64,000 nucleotides of DNA, from NCBI GenBank assembly GCA_007844125.1, contig CM017571.1, forward strand, positions 3,673,924-3,737,923. Reading direction: 5' to 3'. Source of the DNA: Sinonovacula constricta (Eukaryota > Mollusca > Bivalvia > Cardiida > Solecurtidae). The translations under genes were made by a program, and so were the position numbers. Below are positions 36,495-49,573 of the stretch, in pieces (position 1 is the stretch's first letter; every line of letters begins with the position of its first letter). The notes under the pieces are model-generated. The model was given only the letters and a program-made list of their open reading frames with translations, had not been told where the DNA came from and ran no database searches.

Positions 36495-38250
36495 TTGAGA
36501 AAACTTGAAAGTCAGGATAGTCGACAAAAAGGTCGTTTTAAAGCAAAACCAAGAAGAAAGATTGGAAAGAAATCGTCCTACATAATCGTAGAGCACAACT
36601 ATGCAGACATACCAAGTATTTGCAAATGTAGATCACAGAACTGTTCGGTATTTTCGCACCGAAAGCTGACAAGCGGTGGGTTAGAAAGCTGGCATGGACG
36701 GAGAGTGATCGAGCTTGATGTTCTGCTGAAAAATCTACACTAGTACAGTATTGTCAGCATTGTAGATTGGGACCAGGGTGCACAGGAAACATTAGAAGGA
36801 GACTGCTATCAGTCAGGATCAGTAACATCAGTCAATGTTATTTACTTGGACCATTCTATAAGGCTGTGAAGCCATGCTTGTGATTTGGGCTGTTATTGAT
36901 TTTATGCATTTTTTTTCTTTGCATATTAATAAATCTAACACGACAGAAAAGCTCTTTTTAACAAAGTATGGATATCTTGTTAAATTTATTTAGTGTATTT
37001 TGCACACAAAAAACAAACAAAAACAGAAGCTCCTAGATTTTTATCAATACAAAACTACATTTCAGGTATTGGTCATGTACCTGAACCAGATATTGAGAAG
37101 CTGCCAGAGGCCATTTCGAAAACGTTTGAAACCGGTCATGATTCCTTCAAGGTATCTATCCTTTATATCTTTCGACTTGGAGACTACTGACTTGAGTAAG
37201 TACATTTCTATAATCTAATTATGTTTAGGCATAGATTGTGTTTGTTATCCAGTCAGCAAAGAAAGGCTACATACAAATGGTATGGAGCATCGAACAATTG
37301 ATTCCTGGGATTAACCAGTATTCTTTTTATCTGTCTAACCAACGACAAGCCGCGATGCTGCTTTTCAAAATAAATTTCTCTTTCTCCTCTAGAAATAGCT
37401 ATATATTGCTAAAGATCTAAACTGGCACTTATAATTTGTTAGCTCCTTCAGTGTGTTCAATCTCAGTCGGCATATGAATATGAGGTCTTCAAGCCAACTT
37501 GCCATACATTACTGATTTTACATTGGCCTTTGCCTGATGCAAATGAGGTATCAATTCAATTTTTTTACAGGTCGTTGTGGACAAATGCCAGATATACTTC
37601 AAACAGCAGCATCAGCATTCAGCACTGTTGCCACTTTCAACCAGTATGATTTACCCACCAGTCATATTGCACCTGATGCTGAGAGAATTACTGGGATTAG
37701 AGTGTCAGTCAAATGACAGTGCATGGAAAGCAAGTTGACAGCCAGGAATTGGACTATTCTCTGGACCACTTTTGTAATTGGTTAAGTTTCCAATCTCTGT
37801 ACTGGTGGCAAACAATGGACGTCCGTTCGACTTCCCTAAACTGATAATTAGCTTTCAGTCAGTCAGCAAACTGGAAGAGTTTTTCGAAAGGGTTCTCATA
37901 AGCAAGGAGATCTTGTGTCAAATCTCCTTGGAATCACCTATGAAGCACATAATGCCATAGCAGATGTCACATCCTTGAAGGATCTGGCTCTACACACTCA
38001 GTTGTCAAGAAAAGAACAAGAACCTCTCATCTCGAAATTGCCTTGAACCATCCATTGTGTGTAAGAACAGCTGAAAATATCGCTGGCTCGCGACTGAACA
38101 TTCACCACCTGAATACCATTTATAGGTGATCTGGCGAAGATGGTCTGAGGGATACATTCACCAATAAGAATTGGTGCACCAAGAGTGACAAATGTCAAAA
38201 AAGTCTTGGATGAAGTCATTCCAAAAATGGCAGCATATTTCACAAAGTGA
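36495..38250 (+). pseudogene. Mutator-domain plus DEDDh 3'-5' exonuclease pseudogene
   Basis: The first part (36495-36870) reads GGLESWHGRRVIELDVLLKN, then in another frame a CQHCRLGP segment, like the N-terminal domain of Mutator-like transposases in invertebrates. The second part is a DEDDh exonuclease. Exo I (FDLETTDLS) ends at a GTAAGT donor (37196/37197); after an intron, an acceptor at 37570 resumes in phase with CGQMPDILQ, then FNQYDLPTS and AERITGI. Exo II-like FPISVLVANNGRPFDFPKL and exo III-like YEAHNAIADVTSLKDL follow in shifted frames, and the C-terminus ends PKMAAYFTK before TGA at 38248-38250. At least three frameshifts in the last exon abolish function. It may be transposon-derived or a decayed PML/TREX-like exonuclease gene. 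Confidence 0.65.
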
Positions 38251-39411
38251 TGTGTAGTGATTGGTGATGAACACTAGCTTCGTTTTTGAAGTTATCGAAT
38301 ATGTTATAATATGAACCATGAGTTCATAACTTGCCATTCTTTTATGTAAACTACATATAGTTGACACTTTTAATATGTTAATTATAATTAATTGTATTGA
38401 TAGAAGTTAAAACTCTTTATTATTCAGAGTATAATAAAAGTATCTTTTCATAGAAGCATTTTCTAGCTAACAACAGGTTTGATACACAGTGTTCAAATAG
38501 TGCTCATTAAAGTTTTTTTTTATTATCATGTTTAGATGAATACATGTTTATATTTATTGCTGGAAAGATACATGTGAAGATTTAACCATTAGTTTGTGTG
38601 ATTTGATTTTTAACACATTTTGGTGTTGTTATGATTAGGAATGTGAAATTGACATGTTTTAAATATATTTTTTCTATGCAATTGTGGACACCATATCATT
38701 TAGATTTCTATTTTCTCAAAGAAATCACAATGGAAACATGTCATGAAATTTACCCAGTTTATTAAAAACATAACAAAAACAATTTCTAAAAGCATAATTT
38801 TGATTCCCCAACATGTCCAGTGGTACAAATTTTCATTATTTTTGTGTGATAGAAATTCATTTTGTACAAAATTGTTGATTTTCAACGGCATTGTGTCATA
38901 ATTTATGGTCAAAAATACAATTTGCTTGCACAACTTTCATTGGCTTCATTTTCTTTTTTCATAAATGATCATCTCTGAATCAAATAAACCTAAATTATAT
39001 GATGAACAATAAAAAAAAATCCAAATTTCACTTGAATTTATTGTTCCTAGGTACTGATTTTACCTAGATGGTTTTGGCTGAGGAGTAAAAATGCAAAATT
39101 GCTAAAACTGGTTTTTTATGGCAAAACTTTTTGAAAATGTGCACATAAGTCAATCAATTGGTATACTTCACCATGGTATAAATATATTTATGATTCTGAA
39201 AAGACGACCACTTAAGCTTGTTGTGGAGAATGCTGTTATATAATATAAACTTGACCAGACCCGTCATTACAATAATCATGCACATGCAACTGTTTTACTT
39301 ATATTTATTTTAATTAAATTTATTTTATTGTAGGAATATCTAGAGTCGATATAATACATGATAGTATACATCCAAACTAAATTACCAAAGAGACACAAAA
39401 AGTATACTTAC
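38251..39411. other. AT-rich intronic DNA
   Basis: No exon or identifiable repeat up to the donor of TRIM-like exon 2. Confidence 0.4.
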
Positions 39412-40297
39412 TGCTACCTCTTGTGGACCAATACAGCATACATCTGTTGGCTCTCCATCGGTATCGCAGAACTTGGTTACCTTGCTACTTGACGGGTCTA
39501 CAAGCTTCAGTCTGCTGTTGGTAAAATCAGCTACCATCAGATTGCCATCACTGAGAGTACAGCAACCAAAGCTGGAACATGTTTTCTTATCCTCTGGTAT
39601 CTTGACATTGATGAGTTTCTTTTCTGGTCTTACCACTGGCCTATCTCCCCGTTTCTCCACTGGTCTCTCTACTTGACGGTCTGCTGGACTCCTTACTATT
39701 TCCTGTACTGGTATGTCTGATTCACCTCCAACAGCACCCTGGGATCTGATATCTTGTGCCTTTGTGCTGACTTCCTTAACAAGGGAACTGAAACAGCTCA
39801 GGGAGTTAAATATCTTCATTTCTGTCATGAAGTTGAATTGGTGTCCTTTTATTAGTCTGTCCGACTCCTTATAAAGAGCATCAACTTTTGGAGCAATTGT
39901 CTGACCCTTCTTTTTCAGGACAAACATGTTGGCTTTCCACTCTTTTGACTTTGTAATTTTGTCTAAACACTGCTTTATTTCGTCTTTAGTTAAAGCACAC
40001 GCCTGTCTATGATGTTTGGTGACTGCAAGAAGCTCTTCTTGCTTACTTTTGATATCCTTCTTACTTTTCTCTTTAAGCTCCTCGATTCGGAACAAGAGTT
40101 TCTTTGCATATACTTCCATATCATTAAGAAAACTGTTTCCATGTTTTGAAATATTAGCCATGTGTTCATCTAATACTTTAATAGCTTTGTTTATATTGTC
40201 CAGAGCCGATTTTAACTGTGCAGGGACTGCTTGTAACTCTGGAATAGCATTGAGCTCATCTGAGGATTCCCTGATGTCTTGGGTGTCCTGACACGTC
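39412..40297 (-). CDS. TRIM-like B-box/NHL gene, coding exon 2 (coiled coil, linker, first NHL strands)
   Basis: 886 nt between acceptor catttcttttcag (phase 2, completing an Arg codon begun at 54104) and donor GCA|GTAAGTATAC (phase 0). Encodes about residues 104-398: the end of B-box 2 (TC), a long coiled coil with heptad-like Leu/Ile spacing, then a basic, Pro/Arg-rich linker (RQVERPVEKRGDRPVVRPEK). After that, CCTLSDGNLMVADFTNSRLK and CCIGPQEVA open the propeller, which continues in the exon at 17492-16911. The frame is intact. Confidence 0.85.
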
Positions 40298-40339
40298 CTG
40301 AAAAGAAATGAAAAAGAAAATGTCATTGAAGTACATCGC

Positions 40340-40402
40340 AGCGACCCATGTCTGGGCAGAACAGTCTTCACAATTTATGTAAGCTGGAAGACTCCACATG
40401 AC
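40340..40402 (-). mobile_element. SINE family C fragment next to exon 2
   Basis: 'acccatgtctgggcagaac' and 'gtaagctggaagactcc' match the body of the family C SINE. The fragment sits about 45 bp upstream (in gene direction) of the exon 2 acceptor. Confidence 0.5.
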
Positions 40403-41989
40403 TCTACCTTTCAAATACAGGCCTGCCACACATCAACACAATTGTTGTCAACTTCAAATAAGACAGCATTGTTTTGAATTTAATATTTACATACTTTTGC
40501 CACTCAGCTCCAAATTCTAATCGAATTAGTTACTCTACATGTCAAACAATGCAAAACCAGGGTTTCAACTGAACCTTATTGGTCTCTGTCTATATTATGA
40601 CATCTGTTTAACCTTGTCTTTACATTAAACCGATATAGTCATTTATCAAACAAAAATATTCAGCGAATATTAAGATAATTGACTGGTCGCAGAATAACGA
40701 CCATGAGGGCCTCTAAGCCCCAATGCCATTATTTGGGCTTAGGGTCAATTACTGGCGCTAGGCCCAGCTCCAATACATATTATCCTTTATAATACATTTC
40801 TTTGTAAATTGGAAGCCCTCTGTGGCCAGAAAACAATATTTTACAAAAACAGTTTCTAATATGGATGATCTTAAAATGTGACTCAAAAAATGTAACTAGA
40901 AGCCAAAATCTTTAAGTAGATAAAATATTGCATATAACTAAATAACACCAGTTTCCATTGATATGGCCCTTCTGGATTTTTATGAAAAAAATGACAGTAG
41001 CATCATGACTGGCAGATTAAGTGATAAAGAGTGATGACACTGGCTGATCAAGCCAACAAAGAAAGATGTTTGGACAGTTTGTTGTTTACTTATGACCTTA
41101 AATACAGCATATAAATAAACATGGTCTTATTTATTCAGTGTTGAAATATATGTACTACAAACTATCTTTTAAATAAATATTTTAAAACTATTAACTTGAT
41201 AGCAAACATTATACATGCATATGTCAGATTATTGAAATAAAAATGTTGTAAAGCATAAACGTGAAAAGGCAGAACTACCATCATGATGTAGTATATAATA
41301 AAAAAAATTAAAAACCTGATATCCTAATCTTTACCCCATAGGGCATAATTATATAATATAAACATGACAACTGTCAAAAAACACAATAGATTAAATCGAA
41401 GTCTTGCTGATACCTAAGATTAAAACAATAGAATATATAGAGACAAGAAGAAACCGGGTTTTCATTTAAAGTATTAATAGAAATCAGAGTACTCTTGTAA
41501 GGAAAACATCTGGTTGATAACAGGAAATACTTGTAGGGGGAGGGGGGGGGGGGGGTAAAGGTGGGTTACAATGATTAACCCAGACCCACCCCATCTTTGA
41601 AGAAATGTTTGTCAGTTTGAGAGCAGAAAGGAAATAAATAAAAATGTCTTGTCGGTTTGAGTTTAGAAATGAAAGAAATAAAAATGTAATATTAAGATTT
41701 TTTATCCTATTTGGAAAGGGGCTACTACCATCCACTCTGACCCACCCCACCCCTGAAGACATTTTTGTTTGGGCACGGTTAAACACTTGTTAATCCTGTA
41801 ACATTTAGATTAACGATTCAGAGTAATGTGAATGAAATCCCTTTATCAAACTATGCTAAATTTGGAAGCTGTACCTTGAATGGTTACTAAGAAAAACAAC
41901 TTTGACAAAAGACTTAATGAAATGTTGACGCCAGCCCAATCTTATAACCATGATTTTACTAAAAAAAACCTGGTTAAAAATGAGGATAT
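40403..41989. other. Intronic DNA, no gene seen
   Basis: AT-rich. Includes a G tract at 41535-41555 and a weak ~115-bp repetition of 'accca..cccacc' and 'gaaataaataaaaatgt' words at 41570-41770. No exon recognised. Confidence 0.4.
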
Positions 41990-42188
41990 TCCAGGACTCT
42001 CTCTGATACACTGTGTGTGTGTGTGTGGGGTGGAATTTTTGGGCTCTTTCTGACACTGTGGGTGTGGGTGACAGTACCTGTACCTTCAGGTGGGAGAGTT
42101 CTCTGGTTCTCTTTGACTCTCTGGGAGGGTGGGGGAACAGTACCTGTAACTTCAGGAGGGAAAATATTTGGGCTCTCTCTGACACTAA
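41990..42188. repeat. Degenerate tandem repeat, ~70 bp unit, 2-3 copies
   Basis: 'gggctctttctgacact', 'gacagtacctgtaccttcag' and 'aacagtacctgtaacttcag' recur with about 70-bp spacing, preceded by a short (GT)n tract. Confidence 0.6.
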
Positions 42189-42189
42189 A

Positions 42190-42345
42190 TGTGGCCTCTA
42201 CTGTGTTCACAAACTTTTTATAAGATTTTTGACCTCACGTGACCCAGTTAATAACTCATCCAAGATTTCATGCAGACAAACATTCTGATCAAGTTTAGTG
42301 AAGATTGGGCAAATGGGGATTCTAGTGAGTGTGTGTTGCTGGGGG
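42190..42345 (+). repeat. Dispersed repeat shared with 52598-52800
   Basis: 'ggcctctactgtgttcacaa', 'ctcatccaagatttcatgca' and 'gtttagtgaagattggg' recur in the same order near 52620-52800. I believe such sequence is widespread in bivalve genomes, but this is recollection, not a search. Confidence 0.6.
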
Positions 42346-42359
42346 GCATATTCTGATTA

Positions 42360-45300
42360 ACTGCTGTGGTTAGATCTCTAGACAACAGTGAGTCTTCTGT
42401 CAACCCGCTGTGGGTAGGTTTACCAACAACCGGCTATGTGTAGTTCTCCAGAAAACCAGCAACACAGCAACATGTAGATCTCCTGAAAACCAACTATGGG
42501 TAGATCTCCAGACAACAGTTATTGATAGGTCTTCCAACAACCCATTGTGGTTCAGTCTCAAGACAACTTGCTGTGGTTAGGTCTTTTGACGACCAGCTAT
42601 ATGCAGGTCTTATGACAATCCGTTGTGGGTAGATTGCCTGACAACCTGCTGTGGGTAGGTCTCATGACAACCCGCTGTGGTTAGGTCTCCAGACAATATG
42701 CTGTTGGTAAGTCTTCTGACAACCAGCAATACATATAGGTCTCCTGAAAGCAACTGTGGGTAGATCTTGACAACCTGTTGTAGGTAGGTTGCCTGAAAAC
42801 CTGCTGTGGGTAGGTCTCCTGACAACCCGCTGTGGTTAGGTCTCCTGACAACCCGTTGTGAGTAGATTGCCTGACAACCTGCTGTGGGTAGGTCTCCAGA
42901 CAATATGCTGTGGTTAGGTCACCAGACAATACGCTGTGGGTAAGTCTCTAGACAATCTACTGTGGGTAAGTCTCCTGACAACAAGCTATGGGTAGATTCC
43001 CTGACAATCTGCTGTGGGTTAATCTCCTGACAAGCGGCAATATGTAGGTCTCCCGAAAGCTACTGTGTGTAGATCTCCTGAAAACCTGGTGTCAGTAGGT
43101 TCCCTGACAACCTGCTGTGGGTAGGTCTCTTGACAACAAAAATGGTGAGTTTCCTGACAACCAATCAGCTATGGGTGGATTTCCGGACAAGCAATCAGCT
43201 ATGGGTAAGTCTCCTGACAACTGCTGTGAGTAAATTCTCATGTCAACATGCTATGGGTAGTTCCTCGAACAACATGCTGTGGGTAAGTTTCCTGACAACC
43301 AGCTGTGGGTAGATTCCCCTGACAGCATGCTATGGGTAGTTCCCCTGACAACAAGCTGTGGGTAGGTTCACTGGCGACATGCTGTGGGTAGGTTCACTGA
43401 CAACCTGCCGTGGGTAGGTCTCCTGACAACAAGCTGTGGGTAGGTCTCCTGACAACCCGCTGTGGGTAGGTCTCCAGACAACCCGCTGTGGGTAGGTCTC
43501 CTGACAACATGCTGTGGGTAGGTTCCCTCACAACAAACTGTGGGTAGGTCTCCTGACAACCAGCTATGGGTAGATCTTCTGACGACCACATATAAGTAAG
43601 TCTCCTGACAACCGGTTGTGGGTAGGTCTCCTGACAACCGGCTGTGGGTAAGTCTCCTGACATCTTGGTATGGGTAGGTTTCCTGACAACCCGCTGTGGA
43701 TAGGTCTCCTGGCAACCTGCTGTGGATCGGTCTCCTGACAATCAAATGTGGGTAGGTCTCCTGACAACCCGCTGTGGATTGGATAGGTCTCCTGACAACC
43801 TGCTGTGGACAGGTCTCCTGACAATCAAATGTGGGTAAGTCTCCTGACAACCCACTGTGGATTGGATAGGTCTCCTGACAACCTGCTGTGGATAGGTCTC
43901 CTGACAACTTGCCGTGGGTATGTTCCCTGAGCACAAACTGTAGGTAGGTCTCCTGACAACCCGCTGTGGGTAGGTCTCCAGACAACAAGCTGTGGGTAGG
44001 TCTCCTGACAACATGCTGTGGGTAGGTTCCCTCACAACAAACTGTGGATAGGTCTCCTGACAATCTGCTGTGGGTAGGTGTCCAGACAACAAGCTGTGGG
44101 TAGGTTCCCTCACAACACACTGTGGGTAGGTTCCCTCACAACACACTGTGGGTAGGTCTCCTGACAACCCACTGTGGGTAGGTCTCCTGACAACACGCTG
44201 TGGGTAGGTCTCCTGACAACATGCTGTGGGTAGGTCTCCTGACAACCCACTGTGGGTAGGTCTCTTGACAACCCACTGTGGGTAGGTCTCGTGACTACAT
44301 GCTGTGGGTAGGTTCCCTCACAACACACTGTGGGTAGGTCTCGTGACTACATGCTGTGGGTTGGTTCCCTCACAACACACTGTGGGTAGGTCTCGTGACT
44401 ACATGCTGTGGGTAGGTTCCCTTACAACACACTGTGGGTAGGTCTCCTGACAACCCGCTGGGGGTAGGTTCCCTGACAACATGCTGCGGGTAGGTTCCCT
44501 GACAACATGCCGTGGGTAGGTCTACTTACAACCAGATATGGCTACGTCTCCTGACAACACACTGTGGGTAGGTTCCCTGACAACATGCTGTCGGTAGACT
44601 CACTGACAACATGCCATTGGTAGGTCTACATACAACCAGGTATGGCTAAGTCTTCTGACAGCATGCTTCGGGTAGGTTCCCTGACAAAATGATGTGGGTA
44701 GGTCTCCTTACAACCAGTTATGGTTTGGTCTCCTGACCACCTGCTATGGGTAGATCACTTGCAGGCATGTTTTTGATGCATCAAAATTCTTTTAACAATC
44801 TTGATACAGGGTCACCCAAGGAACAAACTGTGGATAGGTCTCCTGACAACCTGCTGTGGACAGGTCTCCTGACAATCAAATGTGGGTAAGTCTCCTGACA
44901 ACCCACTGTGGATTGGATAGGTCTCCTGACAACCTGCTGTGGATAGGTCTCCTGACAACTTGCCGTGGGTATGTTCCCTGAGCACAAACTGTAGGTAGGT
45001 CTCCTGACAACCCGCTGTGGGTAGGTCTCCAGACAACAAGCTGTGGGTAGGTCTCCTGACAACATGCTGTGGGTAGGTTCCCTCACAACAAACTGTGGAT
45101 AGGTCTCCTGACAATCTGCTGTGGGTAGGTGTCCAGACAACAAGCTGTGGGTAGGTTCCCTCACAACACACTGTGGGTAGGTTCCCTCACAACACACTGT
45201 GGGTAGGTCTCCTGACAACCCACTGTGGGTAGGTCTCCTGACAACACGCTGTGGGTAGGTCTCCTGACAACATGCTGTGGGTAGGTCTCCTGACAACCCA

Positions 45301-47062
45301 CTGTGGGTAGGTCTCTTGACAACCCACTGTGGGTAGGTCTCGTGACTACATGCTGTGGGTAGGTTCCCTCACAACACACTGTGGGTAGGTCTCGTGACTA
45401 CATGCTGTGGGTTGGTTCCCTCACAACACACTGTGGGTAGGTCTCGTGACTACATGCTGTGGGTAGGTTCCCTTACAACACACTGTGGGTAGGTCTCCTG
45501 ACAACCCGCTGGGGGTAGGTTCCCTGACAACATGCTGCGGGTAGGTTCCCTGACAACATGCCGTGGGTAGGTCTACTTACAACCAGATATGGCTACGTCT
45601 CCTGACAACACACTGTGGGTAGGTTCCCTGACAACATGCTGTCGGTAGACTCACTGACAACATGCCATTGGTAGGTCTACATACAACCAGGTATGGCTAA
45701 GTCTTCTGACAGCATGCTTCGGGTAGGTTCCCTGACAAAATGATGTGGGTAGGTCTCCTTACAACCAGTTATGGTTTGGTCTCCTGACCACCTGCTATGG
45801 GTAGATCACTTGCAGGCATGTTTTTGATGCATCAAAATTCTTTTAACAATCTTGATACAGGGTCACCCAAGGAACAAACTGTGGATAGGTCTCCTGACAA
45901 CCTGCTGTGGGTGGGTCTCCTGACAACCTGTCGTGGGTATATTCCCTCACAACTAACTGTGGGTAGGTCTCCAGACAACCCGCTGTGGGTAGGTCTCCTG
46001 ACAACATGCTGTGGATAGGTTCCCTCACAACACACTGTTGGTAGGTCTCTAGACAACATGCTTTGGGTAGGTCTCCTGACAACATACTGTGGGTAGGTCT
46101 CCAGACAACCCGCTGTGGGTAGGTCTCAAGACAACCCGCTGTGGGTAGGTCTCCTGACAACATGCTGTGGATAGGTTCCCTCACAACACACTGTTGGTAG
46201 GTCTCTAGACAACATGATGTGGGTAGGTCTCCTGACAACATGCTGTGGGTAGGTTCCTCACAACCCGCTGTGGGTAGGTCTCCTGACAACCCGCTGGGGG
46301 TAGGTCTCCAGACAACAAGCTGTAGGTAGGTTCCCTCACAACACACTGTGGGTAGGTTCCCTCACAACACACTGTGGGTAGGTCTCCTGACAACTCGCTG
46401 TGGGTAGGTCTCATGACAACCCACTGTGGGTAGGTCTCTTGACAACCGGCTGTGGGTAGGTCTCCTGACAAATCGCCTTGGGTAGATCTCCTGACAACCC
46501 GCTGTGGGTAGATCTCCTGACAACCCCCTGTGGTAGGTCTCCTGACAACCCGCTGTGTGTAGGTCTCCTGACAACCCGCTGTGGGTAGGTTCCCTGACAA
46601 CATGCTGCGGGTAGGTTCCCTCACAACACACTGTGGGTAGCCTCCCTGACAACATGCCGTGGGTAGGTCTACTTACAACCCACTGTGGGTAGGTCTCCTG
46701 ACAACCCACTGTGGGTAGGTCTCTTGACAACCCACTGTGGGTAGGTCTCCTGACAACCCACTGTAGTTAGGTCTCCTGACAACCCACTGTGGGTAGGTCT
46801 CCTTACAACCCACTGTGGGTAGGTCTCCGTACAACCCGCTGTGGGTAGGTCTCTTGACAACCCACTGTGGGTAGGTCTCTTGACAACCCACTGTGGTTAG
46901 GTCTCCTGACAACCTGCTGTGGGTAGGTTCCCTGACAACAAGCTATACGTAGTTCCCCTGACAACCTGCTGTGCGTAAGTCTTCTGACAACCAGCTATGG
47001 GTAGGTCTCCTTACAACCAGCTATGGATAAGTCTTCTGACAACATGCTGCTGGGTATGTCTA
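42360..47062. repeat. Large minisatellite, 26 bp unit, roughly 180 copies
   Basis: Units of the form gtaggtctcctgacaacccg plus ctgtgg. Two main variants alternate: type 1 with tctcctgac-aaccc, and type 2 with ttccctcac-aacacac. Units are diverged at the left (42360-43360) and more uniform from 43370 to 46950. Minus-strand open frames of up to 250 codons encode 26-residue repeats in rotating frames, which is expected of a 26-bp array with few stops; I do not call them genes. The array lies in intron 1 of the TRIM-like gene. Confidence 0.95.
43781..45882. repeat. 1051-bp direct duplication inside the 26-bp array
   Basis: The segment from 43781 recurs from 44832 at an offset of 1051 bp, with no difference in the parts I compared. 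It includes a 60-bp non-repeat block (gcaggcatgtttttgatgca and 'caatcttgatacagggtcac') found at about 44761 and 45812. Matching extends to about 45905. Confidence 0.85.
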
Positions 47063-48249
47063 CTGTTTACGTGCCAATTTGAAAAGTATCTCAGTTCAGA
47101 GTGACAAAATGGCTGTCTTACTACCAGTAGTTAATAGAATTTTACTCAATATAACGTATTGGGAAAAGTAGATTTCTTTTACAGTCTTCGGGTATATGCT
47201 TGACTGGTATCGGTTATAAGTATTAACACAGCATGCAAGAACTGTTGAGTGTGTAATCCGCATTAGTTCTATAAATCTACTGTAACATTATTTACATAAA
47301 AACAGTACTATGTACACTCCAGGCACAACCTTTATGTCTAGTCCACTGTTGTCATGTTTAAAACTGTGCTTTATAAATATTACGCTGTAATAGTAATAGT
47401 ATAACTTATAAATGTTACGAATGACGTATATATTAGAATGTGGAGATTAAACCTCCTTCCTTTCTCTTCATTTTGCCATTTTTATTGGGACCATGTGTTG
47501 TCGGGGTAGATTTATATCGGCCGTATATATGTGTATGCTACTCTAACCGTGTCGTGGGGGAGGGTAGGGGGGGCGTGGTTCGCACGGACATTTCATGTGT
47601 TTGCTTATGTAACCGGGTGCCTTCTTATGAATGGGAGCCATATGTAACGGTAAAGATTGTTTTTGTCTACACGGTGACCTTAACTTTCTTCAGTTTCCTT
47701 TCCCACGCTATTCGTGGAAGATATAGGCAAGTATCTAATCCAGTCCATTTATGTTAAAATTCTTTATAATTTGCCTGTTTTTTATATTGATATACTGTTG
47801 GTGTTTATTATAAACAGTGGTATTATAATTATTCATGATATTTGTCTTATGTATATGAAAATATTTACTTATAAAAATGTTTTAGAGTTGTCTGCTTTGC
47901 TCCTTGTTCAAGTAGGAGTGCCTAATTCATGTTAATGTATGATTTTTCCATTCTAGTGATTTAATTTAAAGTTCTAACAGCATCGTGGTTGAGTTCATGG
48001 TCCGTTATAGTTAATGTTGTTTCTTGATCAGCACTTTTAAAAAGAGACAAACAAATTTTGAGTGATGTTATGTAGTGTCCAAACTTATTTTTACTTTTGG
48101 ACACTTCCTGGGTAGAACTACATTCATTACTATTATAATAGTAAAAAAATATAATTTTTTCCTCCTTATTGTTCGAGAAAGTATAGACAGGTCAATACAT
48201 GGACATTTTTCTTTTATTATACCAGTTTGATGTTGTAATTTTTTTCTTG
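47063..48249. other. Intronic DNA, no gene seen
   Basis: The open frame at 47440-47757 has no domain or splice support and is not called. No repeat matched. Confidence 0.4.
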
Positions 48250-48254
48250 TCCAT

Positions 48255-49573
48255 CAGGGTTCGACATTAAGGACCGACCGAACGACATTCACTAGCAGAT
48301 CGGTGGTTCGGTCTAGCTAAGTCCTAGGCTAGCTGGACCGACTGGTCGTGTTCTAAATCGGACAAAGTTCGCCGAAAACCCGCCTATGAATGAATCAAAA
48401 GTCAAAAAAAAATTTAGAATGGTTAAACTCGGTCGCTATTGACCTTGTCGATACAGTTTCTTGGGAAACCCGTGTGGGGAAACCCGTGTGCTATATTTAG
48501 CGGTATATTTTGTAACAACCTAGACATTCGTTCACTCATTGGCTGGTGTTTTCAGAACGAGGTTTTTTCCCCTACGCACTTGTCAAATATCCAAATGTGG
48601 TGATACTAATTGTTAAGCGGATACGAATGCTTATTTCTTCATCTAACTTCTTATTTTCTAATGTTTACGGAACTGTCCTATTATTAATTATACTATTTCA
48701 ATAAAAATGCGAGGGATACAAAAGCATGAATACTATCTGTAATGTTAGGATCTCGAGTATTACGACAACATACTAGTATAATACGGTTTGTTTATAACGC
48801 ACTGTGCGCAGACGACACAAAAATGTCGAGCAATGTATAGAAGTTTTTCATCCGACAAAAAAATTAAAGAAAAAAGACGGACGACAATACGAAATTAAAG
48901 AGCAAGGATGCTTCAAAGAAACTGTATGACAAAACAAAGCGGATAAGATCGTTTTGTCCAAAATGAACAGATGAGTTTAGTTGGCTAGATTTTGAAGAAA
49001 AAAGCAATCTTATGGTTTGTAAGACAAGCAGATGGTATGAAGAGTTTGGAGGATTTGTTGTCGGTACGGACAATTTCAGAATCGATGATATAAAGGGGCC
49101 TCTGAATTTGAATCCCGTATATCTCACCAACGAAAACATGATCTTAAGTACAGCTCACCGCTCACTTCTTTTGTTGCATCCTTTACTGGGGAAATAAAGC
49201 AGATTGACAATCAATCGTGTAAGTCTAGCCTGTTCAGTTGTGTGAAAACGTCTAGTCATATAGATATGGTCATACTTAACTTTCTAGTCATATAATTACC
49301 AATGTATGATACCTATATTAGACTAGAAAATTGCATTAATAGAATGTTAAGTTTCATACTAATTTTCTAGTCATAAATGTCTCATACTTAGTTATATTGG
49401 TATGCTATTGCAACACAATGCTTGAACTCATATAACAATTTGATTTAAGTATGACTTGTATGTGTATTATGCGTTTTACATTTTGGTCCAGTCCAGTTTA
49501 GGTCAGGTCTAGTAAGTTTTCTAAGTTACTGGACCACTGGTCCAGCTCTCAAAAAAGTTAACGTCGAACCCTG
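48255..49573 (+). mobile_element. hAT-type transposon with decayed TTF-type zinc finger
   Basis: 1319 bp with 16-bp inverted ends differing at one base (CAGGGTTCGACATTAA at the left; the complement of TTAACGTCGAACCCTG at the right). It is flanked by a 5-bp direct repeat TCCAT (48250-48254 and 49574-49578). Inside, 48960-49110 reads DEFSWLDFEEKSNLMVCK, then FVVGTDNFRIDDIK, the pattern of the TTF-type zinc finger at the start of ZNF862/hAT transposases; the second Cys of the CxxC pair is now Ser. Upstream frames contain stops, and no catalytic domain remains. Confidence 0.75.

Noticed and set aside
43368..44120. A 250-codon minus-strand open frame of repeated GDLPTAGCQETYPQ-like peptides
   Set aside because: The peptide repeat length equals the DNA unit length in base pairs (26), and other frames of the same array are open too. 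This is frame cycling in a minisatellite, not selection for protein.
47440..47757. 105-codon plus-strand ORF right of the 26-bp array
   Set aside because: Contains an RPYICVCYSNR-like stretch but no family pattern, and no consensus splice sites were seen to link it to other exons.
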